From contig NZ_PVZG01000030.1 of the NCBI RefSeq assembly GCF_003002065.1, forward strand, positions 1-55,374: a DNA stretch of 55,374 bases, given 5' to 3'. Below, piece after piece: positions 42,271-51,368 of this stretch. Origin of the DNA: Pseudosporangium ferrugineum (GTDB taxonomy: Bacteria > Actinomycetota > Actinomycetes > Mycobacteriales > Micromonosporaceae). Below the pieces are notes generated by a model, which worked only from the letters and a program-made list of their open reading frames with translations, was not told where the DNA came from and searched no databases. The first letter of the stretch is position 1. Each line of letters begins with the position of its first letter. The translations under genes and the position numbers were made by a program.

Positions 42271-44748
42271 TCAGGATCGCCGGCGCAGCATCGCCCGTGC
42301 GGGAAGGGTGACCGCGAGCAGGGCCAGGCCGGCGGCGGCGATCGCGAAGGACGCGTACGCCAGCGGCGGGACGTAAGGCGCCTCGCCCGTCATCCCGCGC
42401 ATCATCGGGATCAGCGTGGCGGCGGCGATGGCGGAGCCGAGAATGATGCCCGTGACGGACACGAGCAGGCTCTCCCAGCGCAGCATCCTGAGAACCTGGC
42501 GCCGGGTGGAGCCGACCAGGCGGAGCGTGTCCAGTTCCCGGCGTCGGTTGAGGATCGTCGTCACCAGGGTGTTGACGGCGGCGATGGCCGCGAATCCGCC
42601 GAGCACCGCGGCCATCGTGTTGTTGGTCCAGGCACCCAGCCTCGCCTCGAGGCTGCGTTCGGTGGCATAGCCGGCGGCGTCGGTGACCGTTCCCCACGGG
42701 GTGAGCGACTCCGCCGTACCGCCCCGGACCAGCAGCATGCTGTCGAAGGCCGAGGTGACGTGCCCGGCCAGCGCCGCCCGGTCCATGGTCACGCTCGTCA
42801 GTCCGAGGCCGCGGCCGTACACCGCGATGATCTCAGGGCTGACCGGGGTGCCGTCGGGGAGGTAGAGCGCCAGCCGGTCGCCCACGCCGCGGTCGGCGGC
42901 GGTCGCCAGCGTGATGTCGATGGCGATCCGGTCGCCCCCGAGCCGGTCGAGGCTGCCTTCGCGGACGTCCAGATCCTCCACCTTCGCGAGCTGCGCTCCG
43001 GACCCGGTGATGCCCTGCACCGCCGCTCCCTGCAGCGATTTGAATTCGCCGGCGCCGATCGGCACGAGCACCTGGGTGTTCAGTACGCCGACGGCGGCTT
43101 CCACGCCGGGCGCGCGGGCGGCCTCGGCGGCCGCGTTCACCGCCAGCCCGGCCGGGTCGGTGACCACATGGTCCGCGATGACACCCGCGCGCAGCTGCTT
43201 GTCGGCGGCGTGGCTCTCGCTGGTGTTCATGAACACCAGCGTGGAGGCGAAGGCCATGGCCAGAACGATCGGGGTGATGGCCGACGCGAGGCGGCGGGCG
43301 TTGGCACGCGAGTTCGCGACCGCCAGCCCGGCGGCGGAGCCGGCGCGGCCCAGCGGCAGGCCGAAGAGGCTGACGCACAGCTGCGCCACCAGCGGTCCGA
43401 GCAGCGCCATGGCGAACATGAAGAGCATCACGACGCCGAGCGCGACGCCGGCCGCGTCGCTTCCGGTGGAGCCGGCCGAGACGCCGGTGAGGACCATGCC
43501 GCCGGCCAGGGCGGCGAGGCCGGCAAGGGTACGGAGCCTGCCGGTCCGCCACCGTTCCACCGATGCCTCGGTGAGCGCCTGTCCCGGCTTGATCCTCGCG
43601 GGCCTTCGTCCGGCCGTCCAGCCGGCGCCGAGCGCGGTGAACAGTCCCAGGACCACCGCGGCGAGCAACGGCAACGGCGAGACGTGCAGTTGCACCGCCT
43701 CCGGGATCGCGCCGCGGTCCTGCAACTGCCCGAACCACCAGTGGGCGAGCCCGAGCCCGGGTAGCAGGCCGGCGATCCCGGCGAGTGGGGCGACCAGCAG
43801 AGCCTCGGCGGCAACAGCGCGGCGTATTTGCCGTGGAGTGGCCCCGATGGCGCGCAGCAGCGCGAATTCCCTGGCCCGCTGGGACACCGACAGTGCCACC
43901 GTCGCGGCGGCGGTGAAGATCGCCACGATGGTGGCGATGCCCCCGAAGGAGCCGCCGATGCCGAAGAGCAGATCCTTGGCGTATCCGAGTCCGGGGTCCT
44001 CCACGGCGCCGCGGTCGTCGCCGGCATGCACCTTGACCCCGGAGCCGGCCAGAACCTCGGTCACCGACCCGGCGAGAGTGGCGGCATCGGTGCCCGGCGC
44101 GGCCAGCACCGCGATGGCGTCGGCTCTGCCGGGGTGTCCGGCGAGCGCGGCGGCCTGGGTGTCGGCGAACCAGGCCGGCGGGGCTCCGGCGCCGTCGACG
44201 CGGGCGATGCCGGCCAGCCGGAAGTCCGCCCGCCCGGCAGCCGTCTCGAGGCTGACCGGGTCACCGACGGCGGCCTGCGCCGCCCGGGCCGCGCTCCGGC
44301 CGAGCACGACTTCACCCTCGCGGGGCGGGGAGCCGTCGGTCAGCGTGGCGCCGGTGAACAGGTGCGAGCCCCATCCGTGTCCGATGAGCGCGCCGCCGGC
44401 CGCGCGTACGGGAAAGGTGAAGTCGGCGACGGCCACGGCCGCACCCGGCGCCGTCGCGGCCCTCGCCGCGAGCGCGGCGTCCAGTCGCGCGGTGTCCGGC
44501 AGCCGTACCGCCTCCCTCTCCAGGTCCTCACCGCTGCCGGTGACGACGTACTCGTACTGGTCGGCGGCCACGACGACCTGTGCGTTCGCATAGCGTTCCG
44601 GCGGTACCGATGCGCGCAGGCTGGTCTCGAGAAGGACGCCGCAGGCCGAGACGATCAGCGCCGACATCATCAGGGCGAGGAACGTGCCCGCGAACGACAC
44701 CGGTTTGAACCGGATGGCCGCACGAGCGAGTCCGTTCGGACGCATCAT
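42271..44748 (-). CDS. ABC transporter permease, FtsX/MacB type
   Basis: An 825-residue permease with two tandem FtsX units. TM1 (about 15-38) is followed by a large extracytoplasmic domain, three TM helices (about 270-380), linker helices, a second extracytoplasmic domain, and three C-terminal TM helices (IVTTILNRRRELDTLRLVGS is the typical coupling-helix region, matched earlier by REFALLRAIGATPRQIRRAV). Such permeases form mechanotransmission or export systems for lipids, peptides or drugs. ATG 44748 overlaps the ATPase stop by 4 bases. The operon is ATPase then permease. Confidence 0.9.
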   Translation of the reverse strand: MMRPNGLARAAIRFKPVSFAGTFLALMMSALIVSACGVLLETSLRASVPPERYANAQVVVAADQYEYVVTGSGEDLEREAVRLPDTARLDAALAARAATAPGAAVAVADFTFPVRAAGGALIGHGWGSHLFTGATLTDGSPPREGEVVLGRSAARAAQAAVGDPVSLETAAGRADFRLAGIARVDGAGAPPAWFADTQAAALAGHPGRADAIAVLAAPGTDAATLAGSVTEVLAGSGVKVHAGDDRGAVEDPGLGYAKDLLFGIGGSFGGIATIVAIFTAAATVALSVSQRAREFALLRAIGATPRQIRRAVAAEALLVAPLAGIAGLLPGLGLAHWWFGQLQDRGAIPEAVQLHVSPLPLLAAVVLGLFTALGAGWTAGRRPARIKPGQALTEASVERWRTGRLRTLAGLAALAGGMVLTGVSAGSTGSDAAGVALGVVMLFMFAMALLGPLVAQLCVSLFGLPLGRAGSAAGLAVANSRANARRLASAITPIVLAMAFASTLVFMNTSESHAADKQLRAGVIADHVVTDPAGLAVNAAAEAARAPGVEAAVGVLNTQVLVPIGAGEFKSLQGAAVQGITGSGAQLAKVEDLDVREGSLDRLGGDRIAIDITLATAADRGVGDRLALYLPDGTPVSPEIIAVYGRGLGLTSVTMDRAALAGHVTSAFDSMLLVRGGTAESLTPWGTVTDAAGYATERSLEARLGAWTNNTMAAVLGGFAAIAAVNTLVTTILNRRRELDTLRLVGSTRRQVLRMLRWESLLVSVTGIILGSAIAAATLIPMMRGMTGEAPYVPPLAYASFAIAAAGLALLAVTLPARAMLRRRS

Positions 44749-45572
44749 GCGGCCGCGCCCGCCGTCACGTTCGAGCGGGAGGCGCCGGAGGTGAGCGCGG
44801 CCATCCGCGCCGCGATCCGTGCCGCCGGACTGCGCTCGAGGTGGTCGGCGAAGGCGCCGTTCGCGAGGAACAGCACCCGGTCCGCCCATGACGCGGCGAC
44901 CGGGTCATGGGTGACCATGACGACGGTGGCGCCGGCTTCGTCCACCGCGTGCCGGAGCAGTCCGAGCACCTCGGCGGCGGTGCGGGTATCGAGGGCACCG
45001 GTGGGCTCGTCCGCGAAGATCACGTCCGGGCTGGTGATCAGGGCCCGGGCGACGGCCACCCGCTGCTGCTGTCCGCCGGACAGTTCACCGGGCCGGCGTC
45101 CCGCCTTGTCGGCGAGCCCGACCCGGCCGAGCACCTCGGCGGCCCGGCGGCGGTCCTCACGGTGCCCGGCCAGCCGCAGGGGCAGCAGCACGTTCTGTTC
45201 CACGGTCAGCGAGGGCAACAGGTTGAAGGCCTGGAACACGAAGCCGAGCCGGCTGCGGCGAAGCTCGGTCAGCTCGTTCTCGTCCATGCCGGTGATCTCC
45301 GTGCCGCCGAGGCGCACGGAACCCTCCGACGGCCGGTCCAGCCCGGCAGCACACTGCAGGAACGTGGACTTGCCGGAGCCCGACGGACCCATGACCGCCG
45401 TGAACGTTCCGCGGGGCAGCGCCAGATCGAGCCCGGCGAGCGCGTGCACCGTGCCCGCGCCGCGACCGTATCGCCGCCGGACGTCGCGCAGCTCGACCGC
45501 GAGACCGGAATCCGCGGCCGGAGCCACCGAAGGCGCGGCCGACCTTTGCCGTCTGTTGCTGCGTAGCCTCAT
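44745..45572 (-). CDS. ABC transporter ATP-binding protein (LolD/MacB type)
   Basis: A 275-residue ATPase with Walker A GPSGSGKST (62-70), Q-loop LGFVFQAFNLLP, signature LSGGQQQRVAVARAL, Walker B VIFADEPTGALD and switch His in VTHDP. The sequence around the Walker B (ADEPTGALD) is typical of ATPases serving FtsX-type permeases. GAGAGG precedes the ATG. It forms a coupled two-gene operon with the permease, divergent to the seven-gene RraA-to-monooxygenase operon. Confidence 0.95.
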   Translation of the reverse strand: MRLRSNRRQRSAAPSVAPAADSGLAVELRDVRRRYGRGAGTVHALAGLDLALPRGTFTAVMGPSGSGKSTFLQCAAGLDRPSEGSVRLGGTEITGMDENELTELRRSRLGFVFQAFNLLPSLTVEQNVLLPLRLAGHREDRRRAAEVLGRVGLADKAGRRPGELSGGQQQRVAVARALITSPDVIFADEPTGALDTRTAAEVLGLLRHAVDEAGATVVMVTHDPVAASWADRVLFLANGAFADHLERSPAARIAARMAALTSGASRSNVTAGAAA

Positions 45573-45725
45573 TGCCGTCCTCTCATTGGCGTTCTCTGCT
45601 TCCGGAAGACACTGCCGGACCCGCGGTGATTCGGCGTCGTCTCTGCGAACCGATGCGTACTACTGCGACGGCGGTAGGCGGCCCGGTGCGACGTGACGCT
45701 TTCCGGGCTGCGCCGGCTCGGGCCG

Positions 45726-45754
45726 TTGTCGGCCGAGACCTCTTCGGCTATGGT
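45726..45754 (+). promoter_or_regulatory. Sigma70-type promoter of the seven-gene operon, with an inverted repeat in the spacer
   Basis: TTGTCG (45726-45731), a 17-base spacer and TATGGT (45749-45754) form a clean promoter. The spacer begins GCCGA and ends TCGGC, perfect inverted arms 7 bases apart that fill it, so a repressor site is likely built into the promoter. Transcription would start about 38 bases before the GTG at 45799. Confidence 0.65.
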
Positions 45755-45798
45755 CCCCTCATGTGAGAGGCGAATCTTAGTTGAGATGGGGATCTATC

Positions 45799-46458
45799 GT
45801 GTTTATCGTCGCGGCGACGGACAGCGTGGTCATCGCTCCCCGCTGGGAACGTGCAGCACCGGGGCAGATCCGCCGTATGGGGGAGGTGCCGGCCGCCAAC
45901 GTCGGCGACGCGCTGCAGCGGATGACCGTCATGGACGGCGGCATCCGGCTGTTCACCGAGCGGGCCGCGCTGCTGGGGAACGCGTTGACGGTGGACGTCC
46001 GGTCGGGTGACAACCTTGCCGTCCACCGCGCCCTCGATGAGGCCCGGCCGGGTGACGTCCTGGTCGTCAACGGGCACGGGGACATGACCCGGGCGCTCAT
46101 CGGCGACCTCATCGGGGAGATCATGGTGAACGCGGGGGTCGTCGGCGCGGTGATCGACGGGGCCGTCCGCGACGTCCGGGCGCTGTCCGGGATGGGCCTG
46201 GCCGTCTACGCGCGGGCGGTCACCCCCGCCGGGCCCTTCAAGGACGGACCCGGCGCCGTCGGCGTGCCGGTGGCGGTCGGCGGCGTGGTCGTGGCGGCAG
46301 GCGACGTACTCGTCGGTGATGCCGACGGCGTCGTCGTCGTCCCCCGGCACCGTGTGCGGGAAGTCGTGGACGCGATCGACGGGATCGGCGAGAAGGAAGA
46401 GGTGCTCCGGCAGCGCATCCTCGCCGCTCGCTCCGGCCGTACGCCGGCAGCCCGGTGA
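45799..46458 (+). CDS. RraA/HMG-aldolase-like protein
   Basis: A 219-residue member of the RraA/4-hydroxy-4-methyl-2-oxoglutarate aldolase superfamily. Class II (metal-dependent) pyruvate aldolases of this fold split oxo-acids such as 4-carboxy-4-hydroxy-2-oxoadipate. The metal/substrate motif AGVVGAVIDGAVRDV (Arg-Asp) and GDLIGEIMVNAG are present. The C-terminus extends to a helix VVDAIDGIGEKEEVLRQRI typical of the aldolase rather than the RNase E regulator. GTG 45799 follows GGGGAT; TTG 45781 is the alternative. First gene of the operon; its stop overlaps the next start. Confidence 0.85.
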   Translation: MFIVAATDSVVIAPRWERAAPGQIRRMGEVPAANVGDALQRMTVMDGGIRLFTERAALLGNALTVDVRSGDNLAVHRALDEARPGDVLVVNGHGDMTRALIGDLIGEIMVNAGVVGAVIDGAVRDVRALSGMGLAVYARAVTPAGPFKDGPGAVGVPVAVGGVVVAAGDVLVGDADGVVVVPRHRVREVVDAIDGIGEKEEVLRQRILAARSGRTPAAR

Positions 46459-47654
46459 CCGGCATGCGGGTCGCTGCCCGGATCGAGGAGCTGCGCCGCT
46501 GCTCGCGGCGCCCGGCCCTGGCGCCGGCGCCGCCGGGGTCGGTCTCGCTCGCCATGGGTGAGCCGGATCTTCCGACGCCCCCGCCGGTGATCGAGGCCGC
46601 CGCGGCGGCGTTGCGCAGGGGAGACACCCATTACGCCGATCAGCAAGGGCTGCGGAAGCTGCGCGCGGAGCTCGCGTCCAGGTTGCCGGCGCGCCCGGGG
46701 CCGACCTGGGCCGCGGAGGACGTCCTGGTCACCCACGGCGCGACCGCCGCGCTGGCGGCCGTCGTCCTGGCGATGATCGGCCCCGGCGATCGCGTGGTCA
46801 TCCCGGAGCCCGCCTACTCGCTGTACGCCGACCTCGTCGTCCTGGCCGGGGGGACCGTGGATTTCGTCCCGCTGGCACCGGACCTGCACTGGGACCTGGA
46901 CGCGTTGGCCGCGGCGCTGCCCGGGGCCGCGATGATGCTCTTCTCGAATCCGTCGAACCCGACCGGGATCGTGCACAGCAGGCAGGAGCTCGAAGCGCTC
47001 GGCGGACTCCTCGACGGCACCGGCACGCTGGTAGTCAGCGACGAGGCGTACCACCGGCTGGTCTATCCGGGACATGTGCTGACCTCCGCCCTGGAGATCG
47101 AGTCGCTGCGCGACCGGACGGTGTACGTGCAGACGTTCTCCAAGACCTACGCGATGACCGGCTGGCGGGTGGGGTACCTGGCCGGTCCGCGCGAGGTCGT
47201 CGACGCGGCGGCGCACGTCCACCGCACCTGCAACGGCTCGTTGAACACGGCGGTCCAGTACGCGGCACTGGCGGCCCTCGAACTCCCGGACAGCGTCGTC
47301 GAGGCGATGGCCGACACGTACCGGCGGCGCCGCGAGATCGTGGTGGCGTACCTCTCCGGCGCTCCCGGCCTGCACCTGGTTCCGCCGGAGGGGGCGTTCT
47401 ACGGTTTCGTCCGCTACGACGCCGGTCCGCCGTCCGAGGTGGTCGCCCGTGAACTCGCCGAGCGGCAGGTGCTGGTCCGGGCGGGTGCGGAGTACGGGCC
47501 CTCGGGCGAGGGGCACATCCGGATCTCGCTCGCCGCCTCGACCGACGACCTGCGGACCGGACTGGAGCGGATCGTCGCTCATCTCGGCCGCGCGAGGACT
47601 GAATCCGAAGGAGATCGGAAGATGCGCAACGGCGATCGGTGTCGCCATGACTGA
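46455..47654 (+). CDS. PLP-dependent class I/II aminotransferase
   Basis: A 399-residue fold-type I aminotransferase, converting an amino acid to its 2-oxo acid or the reverse. Visible are the substrate/PLP residues in NPSNPTG, the Asp-Glu-Ala-Tyr in VVSDEAYHRLVY, the PLP lysine Lys230 in FSKTYAMTGWRVGYL, and the C-terminal Arg in GHIRISLAAS. The GTG start overlaps the RraA stop by 4 bases, and its own stop overlaps the DUF3500 start by 8, so translation is coupled. Next to an aldolase, it plausibly makes or removes the aldolase's oxo-acid. Confidence 0.9.
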   Translation: MTGMRVAARIEELRRCSRRPALAPAPPGSVSLAMGEPDLPTPPPVIEAAAAALRRGDTHYADQQGLRKLRAELASRLPARPGPTWAAEDVLVTHGATAALAAVVLAMIGPGDRVVIPEPAYSLYADLVVLAGGTVDFVPLAPDLHWDLDALAAALPGAAMMLFSNPSNPTGIVHSRQELEALGGLLDGTGTLVVSDEAYHRLVYPGHVLTSALEIESLRDRTVYVQTFSKTYAMTGWRVGYLAGPREVVDAAAHVHRTCNGSLNTAVQYAALAALELPDSVVEAMADTYRRRREIVVAYLSGAPGLHLVPPEGAFYGFVRYDAGPPSEVVARELAERQVLVRAGAEYGPSGEGHIRISLAASTDDLRTGLERIVAHLGRARTESEGDRKMRNGDRCRHD

Positions 47655-48759
47655 CACCGCCGGCGAGGTCGCCGGCCGGATGGCCGGGGCGGCCCAGGAG
47701 TGGCTGGACTCCCTGGACATGGACCAGCGCCTGGTGGCTGCCGGGCCCGCACCGGGGGCCGGCCCCGAGGCCGAGGCCGAGCGCACCCGCTGGTTCTACA
47801 CCCCCACCGACCACGGCGGCCTCACCTTCCACCGGCAACGCCCCGCCCAGCACCGGCTGGTGATGCGACTGCTGGCGAGCGGGCTGTCCGAGGCCGGGTA
47901 CACCACCGTCGCCACCGTGCTCGGCCTGGAGAACGTGCTGGACCGCGTCGAGGGCTTCTCGGTCAACTGGGGCCGGGAACGCACCCGCGACCCCGGCATG
48001 TACTACCTGCGGGTGTTCGGCCGGCCGGGCGGCCTGCAGCCGTGGGGATGGCGGTTCGGCGGCCACCACGTGTCGCTCAACTACCTCGTGGCCGACGGTC
48101 GCGTCGCCGCGGCCACGCCGAGCTTCCTCGGCGCCGATCCGGCCGTGTCGCCGCTTCTCGGAGGGGCGGCGCTGCGTCCGCTGGGCAGCGCCGAGGACCT
48201 TGCCCGCGAGCTGGTCCGCTCGCTGTCCCCAGGGCTCGCTGCCCGTGCGGTGCTGTTGCCGCAGGCCCCCAACGACATCGTGGCCGGCAACAGCGCCTCG
48301 ATCGACGACCGGGCCCTGAAACGCCGGGAACTCTGGCGTCCCGGCCAGCACTCCCCGGACCGTCCCGACGAACCGGCCACCGGGCTCGGCGGTACGGACC
48401 GTCAGGTGCTGTCCCTCACCCCGCCGCCCAAGGGGGTGCCGGGCGCCGAACTGGACGCCGCGCAACGCGAACTGCTGCGTGCGCTGCTCGGCACGTACCT
48501 GGGACGTGTCCCGGACGGTGTCTCCCCGCTGCCCCGCTACGACGACCCGGCCGCGCTGGACGCCGTGCACCTCGCCTGGGCCGGCTCCACCGCCGCGGGC
48601 GAACCGCACTACTACCGCCTGCACGGACCCCGGCTGCTCGTCGAGTGGACCAACGTCCACCGTGGCGCCAACCACGCTCACGCCGCGTGGCGCGACCCGC
48701 AGACCGACTTCGGCGGCGACGTGCTGGCTGCCCACCACGCCGCCCACCACACGCGATGA
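47647..48759 (+). CDS. DUF3500-family protein
   Basis: A 370-residue DUF3500 protein; the family has no established function. Conserved-looking stretches include the N-terminal RTRWFYTPTDHGGLTFHRQR, GGHHVSLNYLVADGRV in the middle, and HYYRLHGPRLLVEWTNVHRG near the end. The many His, Asp and Glu residues (FGGHH, NVHRGANHAH, FGGDVLAAHHAAHH) suggest metal binding or a hydrolytic site. No signal peptide. The ATG lies inside the aminotransferase 3' end. Its position among metabolic enzymes suggests it is one too. Confidence 0.8.
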   Translation: MTDTAGEVAGRMAGAAQEWLDSLDMDQRLVAAGPAPGAGPEAEAERTRWFYTPTDHGGLTFHRQRPAQHRLVMRLLASGLSEAGYTTVATVLGLENVLDRVEGFSVNWGRERTRDPGMYYLRVFGRPGGLQPWGWRFGGHHVSLNYLVADGRVAAATPSFLGADPAVSPLLGGAALRPLGSAEDLARELVRSLSPGLAARAVLLPQAPNDIVAGNSASIDDRALKRRELWRPGQHSPDRPDEPATGLGGTDRQVLSLTPPPKGVPGAELDAAQRELLRALLGTYLGRVPDGVSPLPRYDDPAALDAVHLAWAGSTAAGEPHYYRLHGPRLLVEWTNVHRGANHAHAAWRDPQTDFGGDVLAAHHAAHHTR

Positions 48760-48769
48760 GGAGACGGAC

Positions 48770-50569
48770 ATGAGAGCCAGGGCCGGGCAACCTCCCCACA
48801 CGACACGACCCACGCTGCGCGGATCGTTCGGCATGTGCGCCTCGACGCACTGGCTGGCCTCCGCGACGGCCCAGTCCGTCCTGGAGCGTGGCGGTAACGC
48901 GTTCGATGCGGCGACGGCCGGCGCGTTCGTGCTGCATGTGGCCGAGCCTCACCTCAACGGGCCGGGCGGGGATCTCGTCGCCGTGCTCGCGACCGCGGCC
49001 GGAACGTCTCCGCTTGTGCTGGCGGGCCAGGGCCACGCCCCGCGCGGGGCCACGATCGCACACTTCCGGGCCGAAGGGCTGGACCACGTCCCCGGCGCGG
49101 GCGCGCTGGCCGCCGCCGTCCCGGGAGCCGTCGACTCCTGGCTCTGGCTGCTCGCCGAGTTCGGCACCTGGGAGCTGACCGACGTCCTGGCCTACGCGAT
49201 CCACTATGCGGAGCGGGGTGTTCCGGTCGTTCCCCAGTTGGCGCGCGTCCTGGCCACGGTCGAGGACCTCTTCCGCGAGCACTGGCCGACGTCGTACGCG
49301 CTGTGGATGCCCGGAGGACGAGCCCCGCGACCGCACGCGACCCTCATCAACCCGGTCTACGCCCGGACGCTGCGCCGGCTGAGCACCTCGGGCGCCGGCG
49401 AGACCAGGATCGCCCGCATCGAATCCGCGCGGCGCGCCTGGCGAACCGGTTTCGTGGCGACGGCCGTGGCGCGGTTCGCGGCGACGCCGCACCGGCACTC
49501 CTCGGGCACCGACCACGCCGGCGTGATCACCGCCGCCGACTTCACCGACTTCTCGCCGTCCGTCGAGCCCGCGATCACCGCGCAGTTCCGGGGAACCACG
49601 GTGGCGAAGGCCGGCCTGTGGTCCCAGGGTCCCGTACTGCTTCAGGCGCTCACCATGCTCGACCCCTTCGACGACGCACAGATCGATCCGTCGACCGCTG
49701 CCGGCATCCACACGATCAGTGAGGCGCTGAAGCTGGCCATGGCCGACCGGGAGGCGTTCTACGGGCATCGGGATCCGGTGGAAGCGCAGGATGTGGTGCG
49801 CCGGCTGCTGTCTCCCCGATACAGCGAGGAACGTGCCGGACTGATCGGCCCGGTCGCCTCCACCGCGTTCCGGCCGGGGGACATCGGCGTCACGCCGTAT
49901 TCTCCGCCGCTGGTCACCGGGCAGCCCGCCGACCGGGCCGAGGGTGTGGGTGAGCCCACCGTGCAGCAGACAGGAGACACCCGCGGCGACACCTGCCACA
50001 TCGACGTCGTCGACCGCTGGGGAAACATCATCTCCGCCACGCCCTCCGGAGGCTGGCTCCAGTCCTCGCCCGCCGTACCGGAGCTCGGTTTCGCACTGGG
50101 CACCCGCCTGCAGATGACCTGGCTGGACCCGGCCGCCCCGTCGTGTCTGGCCCCGGGCCGGCGGCCACGGACGACCCTGTCCCCGACCCTGCTGCTGCGC
50201 CACGGCAGACCGGTGGCGGCGCTGGGCACCCCGGGCGGCGACCAACAGGATCAATGGCAACTGATCTATCTGGTACGGACCCTCGCCCTCGGTTTCGAGC
50301 CGCAGGAGGCGATCGACGCACCCACGTTCCACACCACCGCGGTGCCGAGCTCGTTCTGGCCCCGTACCTGGACGCCCGGGGGACTGGTGATCGAGGGGCG
50401 GACGGACGGGGCGGTCATCGACGAGTTGCGGCGACGCGGTCATGACGTGACGGTCTCCGGACCCTGGAGCCAGGGCCGGTTGTCGACAGTCACCCGTGAC
50501 CCGGACACCGGCGCTCTCCAGGCGGCTGCGAATCCGCGAGGCGCCCAGGGTTACGCGGCGGGACGATGA
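48770..50569 (+). CDS. Gamma-glutamyltransferase-like Ntn hydrolase, cytoplasmic
   Basis: A 599-residue gamma-glutamyltransferase-family protein. The nucleophile region reads GDTCHIDVVDRWGN: Thr408 would become the N-terminus of the small subunit after autocleavage, giving subunits of about 407 and 192 residues. The canonical Thr-Thr-His is Thr-Cys-His here. The C-terminal substrate region LGTPGGDQQDQ differs from the usual GSPGGxxI. There is no signal peptide, unlike secreted GGTs that handle glutathione, so it probably acts on an intracellular gamma-glutamyl amide or a related amide. GAGGAGA precedes the ATG. Confidence 0.87.
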   Translation: MRARAGQPPHTTRPTLRGSFGMCASTHWLASATAQSVLERGGNAFDAATAGAFVLHVAEPHLNGPGGDLVAVLATAAGTSPLVLAGQGHAPRGATIAHFRAEGLDHVPGAGALAAAVPGAVDSWLWLLAEFGTWELTDVLAYAIHYAERGVPVVPQLARVLATVEDLFREHWPTSYALWMPGGRAPRPHATLINPVYARTLRRLSTSGAGETRIARIESARRAWRTGFVATAVARFAATPHRHSSGTDHAGVITAADFTDFSPSVEPAITAQFRGTTVAKAGLWSQGPVLLQALTMLDPFDDAQIDPSTAAGIHTISEALKLAMADREAFYGHRDPVEAQDVVRRLLSPRYSEERAGLIGPVASTAFRPGDIGVTPYSPPLVTGQPADRAEGVGEPTVQQTGDTRGDTCHIDVVDRWGNIISATPSGGWLQSSPAVPELGFALGTRLQMTWLDPAAPSCLAPGRRPRTTLSPTLLLRHGRPVAALGTPGGDQQDQWQLIYLVRTLALGFEPQEAIDAPTFHTTAVPSSFWPRTWTPGGLVIEGRTDGAVIDELRRRGHDVTVSGPWSQGRLSTVTRDPDTGALQAAANPRGAQGYAAGR

Positions 50570-51360
50570 GCGGCGTCACGCCCGGCGGCCGGCTGGTGCG
50601 GCGGTTCGGCACATTGCCGGCTCTGATGCTGGCGCTCACCTTCGCGACCGGGGTGGTCGACGCCGTCGGATACCTGCACCTGGACAGGGTCTTCGCCGGC
50701 AACATGACGGGCAACGTGGTCATCCTCGGCATGGCGACCACCGGCCGGACGGATCTGCCGGTGCTCGGCCCGCTCCTGGCCCTGATGTTCTTTCTCGTCG
50801 GCGCGGCCGCGGGCGGGCGGATCCTGCGTGCCGCGCCGCCGGACTGGAGCCTCCGCTGCACGGGTCTGCTGGGCGGCGTCGGACTGCTCCTGGCCGTCAC
50901 GGCGCTCGGCCTGGCCGTGATCGGGGTGGAGGCCTCCGCCGCCCGCGCGACGATGGCATCGACCCTCGCCCTGGCCATGGGGATTCAGGCGGCGACGGCA
51001 CGCCACCTGGCGGTGAAGGACGTCTCCACCGTGGTCGTCACCTCCACGCTGACCGGCCTCGCGGCGGACTCCCGGGTGGGAGCGGCCCGCGGCCAGCCGG
51101 CACTGCGCCGGGCCGGGGCCGTCGTGCTCATCGTGGCCGGAGCGACCACCGGCGCAGCCCTGTGCCAGGTGCACGAGAGTGCCGCGGTGGTGGCCGCAGC
51201 GCTCGTCGTGCTGGCCGTAACCGGCCTGGGCCGTGCGGCCTCGGCCACGACCGGATCGGCGTCATCCCCCGCGAACGCCACCACGATCCCAGCCACCGCA
51301 CCGACCCGGCCGCCGCGGGTCGCGGCGCACCAACCGCGAAAAGCCCACGAAAGAAGGTAG
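50566..51360 (+). CDS. YoaK/DUF1275-family membrane protein
   Basis: A 264-residue integral membrane protein of the YoaK/DUF1275 family with about six TM helices. The family hallmark FATGVVDAVGYLHLDRVFAGNMTGNVVILG is cut here to its key parts: VVDAVGYLHL and FAGNMTGN. Function is not established; a small-molecule transporter is often assumed. The ATG overlaps the GGT stop by 4 bases. A Thr/Ala/Pro-rich tail of about 50 residues follows the last helix. Confidence 0.85.
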   Translation: MSGVTPGGRLVRRFGTLPALMLALTFATGVVDAVGYLHLDRVFAGNMTGNVVILGMATTGRTDLPVLGPLLALMFFLVGAAAGGRILRAAPPDWSLRCTGLLGGVGLLLAVTALGLAVIGVEASAARATMASTLALAMGIQAATARHLAVKDVSTVVVTSTLTGLAADSRVGAARGQPALRRAGAVVLIVAGATTGAALCQVHESAAVVAAALVVLAVTGLGRAASATTGSASSPANATTIPATAPTRPPRVAAHQPRKAHERR

Positions 51361-51368
51361 GGACGTCC

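Noticed and set aside
43828..45696. A 622-codon plus-strand frame opposite the ABC transporter genes
   Set aside because: It is low-complexity, antisense to clear Walker A, signature and Walker B motifs, and has no domain.
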